From the NCBI RefSeq assembly GCF_014595945.1, contig NZ_JABXWU010000004.1, positions 125,572-189,571 of the forward strand: a stretch of 64,000 bases of DNA, written 5' to 3'. Source of the stretch: Alkalibacillus aidingensis. GTDB lineage: Bacteria > Bacillota > Bacilli > Bacillales > Alkalibacillaceae. Position numbers and translations under genes: made by a program. Shown here piece after piece: positions 10,178-19,245 of this stretch (position 1 is the first letter of the stretch; every line of letters begins with the position of its first letter). Below the pieces are notes generated by a model that had not been told where the DNA came from, did not search any database, and saw only the letters and a program-made list of their open reading frames with translations.

Positions 10178-10763
10178 TTACATTCTCCTTTTGATCAGGT
10201 AGATCTGTGTCATAATGATTATTTTCTTCGATTTGTCGAAATTTAAACAAGTATACTAAAAAGACTATATGAAATACCAAACTGATTAGGCCAAAGATTA
10301 TGACCAAACTTCCATATGTATTGCTATAAACATTGAGAGTGAAAGCAGACAATAAATGGACAATGATAAATACACTGACATACCAATTAAGGAAAGTCTT
10401 ATATTTGTTTTGAAGTTCTTCTAATTTGAATTCCTTACAGATTTCTATCATCAACTTTAAGATAAAGTAAACAAGAATAACTTCCATGATCGTTAAAGCT
10501 GTAGAGTAGAAAAACCAGCCACCAGTGATTGCTTCGTGTAAATCGTTATTTGCAATAAATACAGATGGAGTGGAGAGTGCTGCCAGAATAAATGCCGTTA
10601 ATCCACCACGTTTTGCTATTGGATAATCGCTTTCTAGGTGATAAAGGCCTACAGCTATCATAAAAAATCCAATAGGATCTGGAGAAATATCGATACTAAT
10701 GATAAAAATTTCGAGAAAAACGATGATAAAACCCCAAAACATAAGTGTGAAAGCATACTTCAT
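10170..10763 (-). CDS. Multi-pass membrane protein of unknown function
   Basis: I do not recognise this family. The 197 residues contain about six hydrophobic segments (near 5-25, 28-45, 52-70, 83-110, 127-147 and 150-172) and a short charged tail ending DLPDQKENVNE. ESDYPIAKRGG forms a short loop between the second and third segments. The start ATG follows AAGGAAGGTG. It sits between a membrane-anchored protein gene upstream (6-base gap) and the GmhB-like phosphatase downstream (8-base overlap), so the three are very likely co-transcribed. Confidence 0.78.
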   Translation of the reverse strand: MKYAFTLMFWGFIIVFLEIFIISIDISPDPIGFFMIAVGLYHLESDYPIAKRGGLTAFILAALSTPSVFIANNDLHEAITGGWFFYSTALTIMEVILVYFILKLMIEICKEFKLEELQNKYKTFLNWYVSVFIIVHLLSAFTLNVYSNTYGSLVIIFGLISLVFHIVFLVYLFKFRQIEENNHYDTDLPDQKENVNE

Positions 10764-10769
10764 TCTTCT

Positions 10770-11678
10770 TCACCTTCCTTTCGTTTCTATAAATTCTATT
10801 AAGGCTTCTTGGTCTAGGTGGTAAGGGAGGTTTGATAGATGAATCTTTTGTTGAAACGATTCACCAGTTTCAGTTTCTCCATGAAGGATTAAGGGTGCTG
10901 CGATCATAATTGTTAAATCATTTGTTGCTTGATGTGTCACTAAAATTGATTCATTTTCTTCAAGTGTCAGTGGATAGGAGATATTTTCTAACTCATCGCC
11001 TGGTACCTCATTCCAAGCTAACTGTTCAATGTCGTTGACCACCCCTGGCTGAGCGGGTGCTTGAACCTTGACTTGTAATCCACTTGGAAATTGATCCCTT
11101 AATGGATAAGTGATTTGATCAATCGATATGTTTTCTTGTGCTCGATAAGAATCACTAGATTTAGGACTTGAACTAACACTAGCATGATGAGATAGTCCCT
11201 GTTTGGGTCGTGGTTTTGGTTCTGTTATGGACAGGTTAATATCAATATCTTGACTGGTACCATCTGAAAATTCAACGGTCATCTTATCTGTTACAAAGTG
11301 ATCTGACTCTGCTAAAAGCTGAATAAGTATATGATCATTAAGATGAAGGTTGGCTGTATTAATAGCATAGTGATTAAATTCTCCAAAAGTATCGTGATGA
11401 CCTTGGTGAGAACTAAATGGCTGAAATGGTGCTTGTGGTTGAAGCGGCACAGACTTATCACCTTCAGTTAAAAAGACCTTCCGTATGTGTGTCGAATCAT
11501 GTCTATTGACAAGGTAGAATAGTTGAAAACTTCCTTCTGGTGACGCTTCCATATATATGTCATGATCGAATACAATTGGTTGATCAAGTGTCTTCGAGTG
11601 GTAATACCATTGATTTCCGATGATAGCAATGAAGAAGATGGTCATCAGAGTCCAAAAGTATTTCTCTTTATGTAACAT
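10770..11678 (-). CDS. Membrane-anchored extracytoplasmic protein of unknown function
   Basis: First gene of the three-gene leftward operon; not recognised. I place the start at ATG 11678 behind AAGGGGGGG, giving 302 residues; an in-frame ATG 21 bases upstream has no ribosome site. There is one N-terminal transmembrane segment (about 6-22), then a soluble outward domain with a low-complexity Ser/Pro/Lys segment near 145-180. The remainder is beta-rich and may be two sandwich-like domains. No cysteine or catalytic motif is evident. The operon partners are a multi-pass membrane protein and a HAD phosphatase. Confidence 0.72.
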   Translation of the reverse strand: MLHKEKYFWTLMTIFFIAIIGNQWYYHSKTLDQPIVFDHDIYMEASPEGSFQLFYLVNRHDSTHIRKVFLTEGDKSVPLQPQAPFQPFSSHQGHHDTFGEFNHYAINTANLHLNDHILIQLLAESDHFVTDKMTVEFSDGTSQDIDINLSITEPKPRPKQGLSHHASVSSSPKSSDSYRAQENISIDQITYPLRDQFPSGLQVKVQAPAQPGVVNDIEQLAWNEVPGDELENISYPLTLEENESILVTHQATNDLTIMIAAPLILHGETETGESFQQKIHLSNLPYHLDQEALIEFIETKGR

Positions 11679-11868
11679 TAAATCCCCCCCTTTTTTCATT
11701 GTTAAAACCATCATATCATGATTATTTGGAAAAGATTAGGGTGAAAAGTAACTATTTCGAAGATTATAATACAAATGCCTATTTCAGCTGAAGACAAGGC
11801 ACTTGCTCATACGTCAGTACATAATATGGGTTAGATACAACAAAATCTTCGAGAGGAGTGCGAGGTCA

Positions 11869-12483
11869 TTGGATCAAAATTATTATCCACAAGACGACCA
11901 ACGCCAATGGTATAGTTGGCCGTTAAGTTTATTGGGAGGATTTATCGGATCACAGTTTGGTCAACCAGGCTTTCCAGGCCAACCAGGAGGACCAGGATAT
12001 CAGCCAGGTCAACCAGATTTTCCAGGCCAACCAGGAGGACCAGGGTTTCAACCAGGCCAACCAGGTCAACCAGGAGGACCAGGATATCAGCCAGGTCAAC
12101 CAGATTTTCCAGGCCAACCAGGAGGACCAGGATATCAGCCAGGTCAACCAGATTTTCCAGGCCAACCAGGAGGACCAGGGTTTCAACCAGGCCAACCAGG
12201 TCAATCAGGAGGACCGGGGCAACCACAAGTAGGCCCTCCATCTTCACCACCACCATCATTTACACCACAGCAAGCAGAATTCGGCATACAGGCCGTTGAC
12301 CCAGGTGCAATTCGCCGTTGCCTTTATCGCTACACATATGTTTGGTTAGATAACCGTCAGAGATTCTGGTTCTATCCAACTTATGTAGGTAGAAGATCAG
12401 TTGCTGGGTATCGTTGGACTGGATTCTTCTGGACATATTTCGGGATCGATTTAGAGAGAATTGACTCCTTCCAATGCTTTTAG
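11869..12483 (+). CDS. Collagen-like repeat protein, probably spore or surface associated
   Basis: A 204-residue protein if it starts at TTG 11869, ten bases after AGGAG; the upstream ATG 11803 lacks a site. Residues ~30-115 consist of Gly-x-y triplets ([16 protein letters not shown] units) that predict a collagen-like triple helix. A Pro/Ser hinge follows, then a ~65-residue C-terminal domain rich in Tyr, Trp, Phe and Arg ([32 protein letters not shown]), with two cysteines. Similar aromatic C-terminal domains occur in Bacillus proteins of unknown role (memory). There is no signal peptide, as in spore coat or exosporium collagens, so a spore-surface location is plausible but unproved. Confidence 0.75.
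   Translation: MDQNYYPQDDQRQWYSWPLSLLGGFIGSQFGQPGFPGQPGGPGYQPGQPDFPGQPGGPGFQPGQPGQPGGPGYQPGQPDFPGQPGGPGYQPGQPDFPGQPGGPGFQPGQPGQSGGPGQPQVGPPSSPPPSFTPQQAEFGIQAVDPGAIRRCLYRYTYVWLDNRQRFWFYPTYVGRRSVAGYRWTGFFWTYFGIDLERIDSFQCF
11961..12216 (+). repeat. In-gene tandem repeats encoding Gly-x-y collagen triplets
   Basis: Units of about 48 bases built on CCAGGCCAACCAGGAGGACC and CCAGGTCAACCAGATTTTCC recur five to six times with very few changes. Near-identity at the DNA level suggests recent expansion, so length probably varies between strains. Confidence 0.9.
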
Positions 12484-12524
12484 ATTTTAAATGCTAATAA
12501 GAGTATTAATGAAATCAAAGTTTT

Positions 12525-12575
12525 AAAAAACAAGCTGTCTCAAAAAGTGGTTAGAAGGGCTTTTTGGGACAGCTT
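12525..12575. terminator. Convergent terminator between collagen-like and Rieske genes
   Basis: AAGCTGTCTCAAAAAG (12532-12547) pairs with CTTTTTGGGACAGCTT (12560-12575). Read leftward it is followed by TTTTTT (12525-12530), so it best serves the leftward oxidoreductase gene. The arm sequence recurs in the mreBH terminator at 21.2 kb. Confidence 0.82.
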
Positions 12576-12645
12576 ATTACCTTGAATTATTCATTTTTAG
12601 ACTATATAAGTTAATTATGATTATGGAAAACTAAAATTGAAATTT

Positions 12646-14214
12646 TTAATACCCACCATCTTTATTCGGGTCAAAATTATCTAATAAGTGGTAATCGTAA
12701 TTTTTTAAATCTGTTTCAGCTGGACCTTCAATAACTTCTCCTTTATAAGAGAAGCGAGAACCATGACAAGGGCAATCCCAGGTGCGTTCAGCATCATTCC
12801 AGTTAACCTCACAACCGACATGGGTACATGTTGTATCGACAATATAGACCGTCCCATCGTTAGCTTTGTAAGCACCTTTTCGGTGACCGTTTGTCACAAA
12901 CGTGGTCGCTTGATCTTTTCCTAAGTCTTCTATCTTGTTTTTCGGAAAGGCCAACTTCCCTTTAATTAAGTGCTTAGTGACATCAAAGTTCTCTCTAAAA
13001 AATTTCTTTAAACTTGGGTCTGCGTTAAACCTTGAAGGCTGATAAACTTCCTGGTAAGGATTAATATTACCTTGAACAGTATCAGCCATTAGTTTAGCTG
13101 CTGCTGTACTGTTAGTCATTCCCCATTTCCGGTAACCTGTAGCAACCAAAACACGAGGTTCATTTTTGGTAATAGGACCAACATAAGGTATTTTATCTAA
13201 TGTAATTAGATCTTGAGTAGACCAACGATACATAATCGGTTGTTTGCCGAAAATCTGCTCAGCTGAGCGTTTTAGTGCATGATAATGTTTTTGGAAGTTC
13301 CCACCTTGTCCGACTTTGTGACTTTCGCCCCCAAATAAAATATAATCTTGATGATGGATGGTTGTCTGTCTTATAGAACGAGAGGGCTGATCAACAGCTA
13401 AATAATAACCACCAGGATAAGAATCAGTCGGAAAGGCAATGACATAAGACCGGTCAGCTCGTAACCGTCCTGAGTATAAACCACGTCCCTCATAAAAAGG
13501 AAAGTGAGAACAGGATAAGACATATTTGGCTTCGATTTTATGACCTTCTCGAGTTATAACTGTAGCATGGTTTTCATCTGATTGGACATCAACAGCTGTT
13601 GTTTGTTCATAAATCTTTGTTCCCTGATTCTTGGCTAAGTCCGCTAGTTGACTCAAATATTGAGTTGGATTAAATTGGGCTTGATCCTTCATATACAGTG
13701 CATTTTCAATATCAATATTAAAAGGAATTTGATCGGTTATTTTTCCATTTATATTTAAACCTTCATAGGCTTGGTATTCCTTTTCAATTTTTCGTGCATA
13801 TTCTCCAGTTGTGGAGTAGAGGTAGGCATCTTGCTTAGAAAAAGCACAATCAATTTGGTTGTCTTGAATAATGGATTCAATCAATTTAATGGCTTCTGAA
13901 TTAGCTTCGTAATAACCTCGAGCGATTTGGTATCCAAAATGACTAATCAACTCATCATATATTAAGTTATGCTGTGCAGTCACTTTAGCAGTCGTATAAA
14001 GGGTTGTTCCACTAAGGATTCGATCAGCATCAATTAAGGTTACCTTTGTTCCAGACTTACTAAGTAAGTAAGCTGCGGTAATTCCAGTAATTCCACCCCC
14101 AACAATAGCTACCTCTGTTTTTACATCTTCATTTAAGGGCTCATGGGAAAAATTCTTTAGTGTATCTTTCCAGATCGGCTTGGATTCATTTGGTAAATCA
14201 AAATGTTCACTCAT
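12646..14214 (-). CDS. FAD-dependent oxidoreductase with C-terminal Rieske [2Fe-2S] domain (YhfW-like)
   Basis: A 522-residue cytosolic flavoenzyme. ATG 14214 follows GGAGGG; the longer frame lacks a site. The N-terminal DAO-type fold has the dinucleotide motif VAIVGGGITGITAAYLL and a second FAD region (VLVATGYRKWGMTNS). The C-terminal ~85 residues are a Rieske domain with CTHVGC and CPCHGSRFSYKGEV, giving the complete Cys-His/Cys-His ligand set. This architecture is that of B. subtilis YhfW. The substrate of the family is not established. The gene stands alone with its own terminator. Confidence 0.92.
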   Translation of the reverse strand: MSEHFDLPNESKPIWKDTLKNFSHEPLNEDVKTEVAIVGGGITGITAAYLLSKSGTKVTLIDADRILSGTTLYTTAKVTAQHNLIYDELISHFGYQIARGYYEANSEAIKLIESIIQDNQIDCAFSKQDAYLYSTTGEYARKIEKEYQAYEGLNINGKITDQIPFNIDIENALYMKDQAQFNPTQYLSQLADLAKNQGTKIYEQTTAVDVQSDENHATVITREGHKIEAKYVLSCSHFPFYEGRGLYSGRLRADRSYVIAFPTDSYPGGYYLAVDQPSRSIRQTTIHHQDYILFGGESHKVGQGGNFQKHYHALKRSAEQIFGKQPIMYRWSTQDLITLDKIPYVGPITKNEPRVLVATGYRKWGMTNSTAAAKLMADTVQGNINPYQEVYQPSRFNADPSLKKFFRENFDVTKHLIKGKLAFPKNKIEDLGKDQATTFVTNGHRKGAYKANDGTVYIVDTTCTHVGCEVNWNDAERTWDCPCHGSRFSYKGEVIEGPAETDLKNYDYHLLDNFDPNKDGGY

Positions 14215-14538
14215 AAACTTCCCTCCATCATACATTCCTTCATACAGTTTTTGCTAAATGACAGAGAGTATACATGTGATATGATGAGTAGATGCCGTTT
14301 TAAAATTGTCGAATGAAGTCGCAACATTTTAGTGAAAAAGGTTTTTGAATTTGGTAGAATTTTCTTTTTATTTAGAGTAAAATAGAAGAAAGGGAACTAA
14401 TAGGATAGGTAACTAGGGATATTTTGCTAGGACCAATGAATTACGTTACACTATCATTAGGTGTTTAAATAATTTAATTTAACTCGCTAAAGCTTTAATA
14501 GGTCAAGGGGAAGAACTGAGTATCTGGGGGAATCATTT
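14215..14538. other. 324-base intergenic region between divergent genes
   Basis: AT-rich spacer holding the promoters of the leftward Rieske oxidoreductase and the rightward PAS-GGDEF gene. TAAAAT and TAGAAT hexamers occur near 14350-14385, but I could not pair either with a convincing -35 box. I see no small ORF with a good ribosome site and no structured RNA. Confidence 0.5.
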
Positions 14539-16203
14539 GTGAAGTTAGAAAATCAATTACTTCATCAGGTGTTAAGGAGTGGCTTTGATAGTATGGTGTT
14601 CGTCATGCAAGTGGGTGAGGATCGTCAGTTTTATTACGAATTTATAAACGAACAAGCCTTAGAGAAGACACCATTAACTAAGAATGCGATTGGTCAGAAT
14701 TTAAGAGCTGTCCTCCCTATGGGACAGGCTGAGCGGCTTGAGAAGAAATATATAGAGGCTGTAATAACAGGTCGAGTGATTACATATGAGGATCATTTAT
14801 ACGCACCAACCGGTTCAGAACAAGTTAATGAGGTTAAGCTAACACCGTTATTTTCTGAAGGTGGTGTTTGTACTCATGTAGTAGCAGTGGCAAGAGATAT
14901 TACTGATTTTAAACGTGCTGAAGAAGCAAGAGAAGTTTCCAAACAACGGCTAGAGTTAAGTAAACAGCGTTATAAGTCACTATTTCACGATAATGCCGAT
15001 GCTATTTTCTCAATAGACCATAAAGGTAAGCTGATGGAAGTTAATCGCGCCTTTGAAAAGCTTACTGGATATAATAAGAAAGATTTGATTGGGAAATTCG
15101 CATTTGACATTATTGATCATAAAATGAGACGTCAAATGAAGCGACATTTTATTCAAACTTTACGCCGTTCAATACAATCTTTTGAGGTAACGATTCCGAA
15201 TACTAATAACGAAGAGATGGAATTAGACGTCAATATGACACCGATCGTTGCTGATGAGCGCGTATTAGGTGTTTATGTGATCATGAAAGATATAACAGAA
15301 CAAAGACAAGCTGAACGTACTTTGCAAAGTAATGAAGAAAGATTCCGTATGATTGCTGAAAGCTCTCATGATTTGATTACGTTAGTTGATCATCAGGGCT
15401 ATATCACTTACGCTTCTCCATCCTATAAATATATTCTGGGTCATCCACCGGAGCATTATGTAGGTCAGTCATTACTACATAATTTGCATGAAGAAGATTT
15501 TGACAGGGTATTGGATGCGTTTACTTATTCCAAAGAATATGGACAACCTATTTCACTAGAATTCAGACAAAAGCACCGTGAAGAAGGATGGCTATGGTTT
15601 GAACTGCAGGCTAAGCCAATCTACGATGATCATGGAATTCAGATGGTTGTCGTTACACGTGATATATCTGAAAGAAAGAAATACGAAGAACAATTAAAAC
15701 TATTCGCTTACCATGATCCACTTACAGAACTTCCTAATCGTCGTCTATTTAAAACTTATTTGATTGACCATCTAAAAGATTATCAAAATAAGGGTCTAAA
15801 TTTTGCGGTGATGATGCTTGATATTGATAATTTTAAATCTATTAATGATGATTTAGGACACGATATGGGGGATGAGGTTATTAAAGAGTTCGGTAAACGG
15901 ATTAAGGCCAGTTTACGTGATTCTGATGTTGTCGCACGAATCGGTGGAGATGAATTTGTTGTCTTGTTATCTAATATAACGTCCAAACAAGATGCTATAG
16001 AAATTATCCATCGCATACAAAAAGTATTAGAGAATGATTGGATTTTCAGCGGTCAAAAAGTGTATGTGACTACCAGTATAGGTGTAGCTATGCCAGATTC
16101 ACAGTCAGTCACTGAAGATCAATTATTTAAGATTGCTGACAACGCATTATACCAGGCAAAATCTCATGGTAAAGATACCTACGAGCTGACAACTATTAAC
16201 TAA
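14539..16203 (+). CDS. PAS-PAS-PAS-GGDEF diguanylate cyclase
   Basis: A 554-residue soluble signalling protein starting at GTG 14539 after CTGGGGG. Three PAS-type domains lie at about 10-135, 150-260 and 275-388; the joins VVAVARDITDFKRAEEA, YVIMKDITEQRQAE and VVVTRDISERKKYE are typical PAC ends. The GGDEF domain covers ~395-552 with the active motif GGDEF at 469-473 and DIDNFKSINDDLGHDMGD before it. There is no EAL domain, so synthesis of c-di-GMP is the expected role. The PAS ligands are unknown. A two-TM small protein follows after 14 bases and may be co-transcribed. Confidence 0.93.
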   Translation: MKLENQLLHQVLRSGFDSMVFVMQVGEDRQFYYEFINEQALEKTPLTKNAIGQNLRAVLPMGQAERLEKKYIEAVITGRVITYEDHLYAPTGSEQVNEVKLTPLFSEGGVCTHVVAVARDITDFKRAEEAREVSKQRLELSKQRYKSLFHDNADAIFSIDHKGKLMEVNRAFEKLTGYNKKDLIGKFAFDIIDHKMRRQMKRHFIQTLRRSIQSFEVTIPNTNNEEMELDVNMTPIVADERVLGVYVIMKDITEQRQAERTLQSNEERFRMIAESSHDLITLVDHQGYITYASPSYKYILGHPPEHYVGQSLLHNLHEEDFDRVLDAFTYSKEYGQPISLEFRQKHREEGWLWFELQAKPIYDDHGIQMVVVTRDISERKKYEEQLKLFAYHDPLTELPNRRLFKTYLIDHLKDYQNKGLNFAVMMLDIDNFKSINDDLGHDMGDEVIKEFGKRIKASLRDSDVVARIGGDEFVVLLSNITSKQDAIEIIHRIQKVLENDWIFSGQKVYVTTSIGVAMPDSQSVTEDQLFKIADNALYQAKSHGKDTYELTTIN

Positions 16204-16217
16204 GCGAGGGAACTTCA

Positions 16218-16475
16218 TTGATCACAACATTAATTGTTATCATTAGTATATTATTTGTTATTACGTTAGTATCGACCTTATTAATTGCCAAGGAGCAAAA
16301 TCGTAAAATAAAAGAGTATGAAAGACAAGGCACGACTGCGAAGGAAGAGTTGGAGCGTTCGATTGAATATGAGGATCATTCGTTGAAATCTAATGTTCCA
16401 ATGTTGTCTGCCATTTATATTGTATCTTTTGTTATTATCATTATTGCTATAGCTATTATTGTGAGTATTTTGTAA
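16218..16475 (+). CDS. Small two-TM membrane protein of unknown function
   Basis: An 85-residue protein starting at TTG 16218 after GCGAGGGA. It has two hydrophobic helices (about 2-24 and 62-84) separated by a charged ~37-residue loop (AKEQNRKIKEYERQG; EELERSIEYED) likely to be coiled coil. The next gene faces the other way and the diguanylate cyclase ends only 14 bases upstream, so the pair form a small operon. I do not recognise the family; a regulatory partner of the cyclase is conceivable but unsupported. Confidence 0.7.
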   Translation: MITTLIVIISILFVITLVSTLLIAKEQNRKIKEYERQGTTAKEELERSIEYEDHSLKSNVPMLSAIYIVSFVIIIIAIAIIVSIL

Positions 16476-16584
16476 ATTGACATAATTGTAACATTTAATT
16501 AATGAGCCCGTAATTTAATGACAGTTAATTATATGTTATGGTTTTAATAGAGTTCGTAAAATATCTCCCTATAATTATAAATTA

Positions 16585-16619
16585 TGAGCAAGCGATTATT
16601 TCGCTTGCTCATTTTTTTT
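16585..16619 (+). terminator. Terminator of cyclase operon
   Basis: TGAGCAAGCGA (16585-16595) pairs with TCGCTTGCTCA (16601-16611), followed by eight Ts. The 3' arm overlaps the end of the facing antiporter gene. Confidence 0.9.
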
Positions 16620-18080
16620 GTTTAATACTTTCATTAATTGTGAGTGGTATTTTTTTGAAACCAGGATATAAAGGAAGTCACCTGCTTGAATTTCTGTATC
16701 CCCATATGGTGTAACCAGATCGTCACCTCGAACAATAGCACTAATGGAAGCTTTCTTAGGAAAGTCGATTTCATGCAGCTTTTTACCAACAATAGCATTA
16801 TCTCTATTAGTTTGAAATTGAACCATTTCGGCATTGGCCTGGGCAATTGAAATTAGCTCAATCGAGTGGTGAGGTGTATCTTTGACTGGCCCCATTAACC
16901 CTAGTTTACTTGCGACATAACTAATTGTTGAACCTTGAACGAGTGCCGATATGAGTACGACGAAGAAGATAATGTTGAAGTAAGTATCTGCATTTTCAAT
17001 TCCTGCAACTATTGGGAAGGTTGCTAAAACGATTGGAACAGCACCCCTTAAACCTGCCCAGGAAAGAAAGGTTTTCTCTTTAATTGTGTACTTCATACCA
17101 ATAGTTGATAAGAAAATAGCAACGGGCCTAGCAATAAAAATGAGCACAAGTGAAATTAATATTCCTGAGAAGACGTTAGATAATTGGAAAACCTGCTCTG
17201 GAAAAGCAAGCAATCCTAGAATGATAAACATAATGATTTGAGCTGTCCAAGCCAATCCTTCATTGAATTGAAAGATCGAATAACGGTATGTTAGTTCAGT
17301 ATTTCCGATGACTAAAGCAGCCACATAGACTGCAAGAAACCCACTGGCATCAATTAACGAAGCAACGCTATAAGTAATTAATGCAAATGAAACGGCTAAT
17401 ACAGGATAAAGACCACTTGAATCCAAATTAATCTTATTAATAGCAATTGATGCTAATTTACCGATACCAAGACCTAATAGTAGTCCAATCCCCATCTGCC
17501 AGAAGAAGGATGGAACTAAACTCCATAAACCCGTTTGTTCATTAGTTATTAATTCAATAAACATTAATGTCAAGAATACAGCCATAGGGTCGTTGGTCCC
17601 TGATTCAGCTTCAAGGGTAGCCCCCATTTTAGCTTTAATGTTTCTCTCTTTTAAAGTCGCAAAAACAGCAGCAGCATCAGTTGATCCGACGATTGCTCCA
17701 AATAATAATGCTTCTAACCATGTAACATCTAAAATTATATGAACGGCCAAGCCAGTAATTAATGCGGTAAAGAATACTCCAGCTGTTGCGAGTGATATCG
17801 AAGGAACAGCTACGGATCGGACCGTACTCCACTTAGTCTGTAGACCACCTTCGAAGAGAATCATAATCAGGGCAAGAATACCGATAAATTGAGCAATGGC
17901 GACATTATCGAAATAAACTAATCCTAATCCATCACTACCGATTGCCATACCTACAGCGATGAAAAGGACTAGTGAAGGTAGACCGAGGCGACTTGAGAAT
18001 TTAGCGGCAAGGATCCCACTCAATAGAAGAAAAGCAATTAAAAATATCAGTCCGTCGTTTCCAAATGTTTCTGATAGCAT
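16596..18080 (-). CDS. K+/H+ (Na+/H+) antiporter, NhaP2/CPA1 type with RCK-C domain
   Basis: A 494-residue antiporter. Residues 1-400 carry about 12-13 membrane helices with the CPA1 hallmark GSTDAAAVFATL and the preceding acidic ESGTNDPMAVFL. Residues ~405-490 form a TrkA-C (RCK-C) regulatory domain (NAIVGKKLHEIDFPKKASISAI; GDTEIQAGDFLYILV), as in NhaP2-type potassium/proton antiporters. The likely role is extrusion of K+ or Na+ in exchange for protons, for pH and osmotic control. This fits a salt- or alkali-adapted host. The gene is transcribed alone, facing the cyclase operon. Confidence 0.9.
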   Translation of the reverse strand: MLSETFGNDGLIFLIAFLLLSGILAAKFSSRLGLPSLVLFIAVGMAIGSDGLGLVYFDNVAIAQFIGILALIMILFEGGLQTKWSTVRSVAVPSISLATAGVFFTALITGLAVHIILDVTWLEALLFGAIVGSTDAAAVFATLKERNIKAKMGATLEAESGTNDPMAVFLTLMFIELITNEQTGLWSLVPSFFWQMGIGLLLGLGIGKLASIAINKINLDSSGLYPVLAVSFALITYSVASLIDASGFLAVYVAALVIGNTELTYRYSIFQFNEGLAWTAQIIMFIILGLLAFPEQVFQLSNVFSGILISLVLIFIARPVAIFLSTIGMKYTIKEKTFLSWAGLRGAVPIVLATFPIVAGIENADTYFNIIFFVVLISALVQGSTISYVASKLGLMGPVKDTPHHSIELISIAQANAEMVQFQTNRDNAIVGKKLHEIDFPKKASISAIVRGDDLVTPYGDTEIQAGDFLYILVSKKYHSQLMKVLNKKNEQAK

Positions 18081-18273
18081 CGCATGTCCCCTTTAATTTC
18101 CTATACATTAATTATATTTTATCATAATGCGAAACATGATGCGTTTGATATGCACTAATTCTGGAAGATTATCTCAGTCTTAAGACGGAACAAAAGAGGT
18201 TCTTAAGGTCATGTGGAGGATACAAATTTTATGGTTTAATTAAGAGAAAGTGATGAAATGGGGGAGTGATTTG

Positions 18274-19245
18274 GTGGAAGAGCATAATATTATTGAAGTT
18301 AAGGGATTAAAAAAGGTTTATAAAAAAAGGAAGACAAAGGAACTGGTTACGGCTATCAGTGATATTAATTTTAATGTAAGAGAAGGAGAGATATTAGGTC
18401 TGTTAGGTCCCAATGGTGCAGGGAAAACAACAACGATAAAGTCAATTTGTGGCCTTTTAAGTCCTGATCAAGGAACCATCTATATAAAAGGTGTAGATGT
18501 TAAAAAAAATCGTCTAAAAGCATTAAACCATATTAGTGCTGTACTTGAAGGTAATCGAAATATTTATTGGCGTTTAACTGTTAGAGAGAACCTAGAGTAT
18601 TTCTCGGGTAATAGAGGTAAAGGTCGGAAGGAAGTCAGACATCATATTGAAAAACTATTAAGGCAGTTTGATTTAAAACAAAAAGAAAATGAGTTAGTTA
18701 GTAGTTTGTCTCGGGGAATGCAGCAAAAGTTAGCAATCGCGATCGCCTTACTTGCTGACAGTGATGTAATTTTACTAGACGAACCGACACTTGGGATCGA
18801 TATTGAAACGGGTTATGAAATCAGGGAGTTACTCAAACAGATTGTTAACGAGGAAGGTAAGACCATAATCATAAGCACACATGACATGCCGGTTGTGCAA
18901 GATTTATGTGAGCGAACGGTTATTATCAATAAAGGGCATGTCATTGCTGATGAACGAGTTGATCAATTAATCAATCTATTTGAAACTCGTGCTTACTCAA
19001 TTACTCTAGGGAGTCCGTTATCTGATCGTCAACAACAATTATTAGAAGGAAAATTCCCGATATATCAAATGGTGGACCTACAGTTAGAAGTCACATTAGA
19101 AAATGAAGGTGACATCTATGATCTTATGGATATTTTAAAGAGCGAAGCAACTAAAATTACTAAAATAGACCGAACGACGATTGATTTTGAACAAGTGTTT
19201 ATGCAGTTGATTCGTGAGGAGGGTAAACAGCATGTCGTTTCTTAA
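18274..19245 (+). CDS. ABC transporter ATP-binding protein (ABC-2 export type)
   Basis: A 323-residue nucleotide-binding subunit. I choose GTG 18274, seven bases after GGGGAG; TTG 18271 and ATG 18253 are alternatives. The Walker A motif is GPNGAGKT (45-52), the signature is SLSRGMQQKL (LSRGM rather than LSGGQ), Walker B is VILLDEPTLG, and the switch is ISTHD. The ~100-residue tail after the core is typical of DrrA/NodI-like export ATPases. It overlaps the permease gene by 14 bases, so the two are translationally coupled. The substrate is unknown. Confidence 0.92.
   Translation: MEEHNIIEVKGLKKVYKKRKTKELVTAISDINFNVREGEILGLLGPNGAGKTTTIKSICGLLSPDQGTIYIKGVDVKKNRLKALNHISAVLEGNRNIYWRLTVRENLEYFSGNRGKGRKEVRHHIEKLLRQFDLKQKENELVSSLSRGMQQKLAIAIALLADSDVILLDEPTLGIDIETGYEIRELLKQIVNEEGKTIIISTHDMPVVQDLCERTVIINKGHVIADERVDQLINLFETRAYSITLGSPLSDRQQQLLEGKFPIYQMVDLQLEVTLENEGDIYDLMDILKSEATKITKIDRTTIDFEQVFMQLIREEGKQHVVS

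Noticed and set aside
11916..12299. Other-frame ORFs through the collagen repeats (Arg/Thr, Leu/Val or Gln/Asn repeats)
   Set aside because: Shadows of the Gly-x-y coding repeat. Only the collagen frame has a ribosome site and a non-repetitive C-terminal domain.
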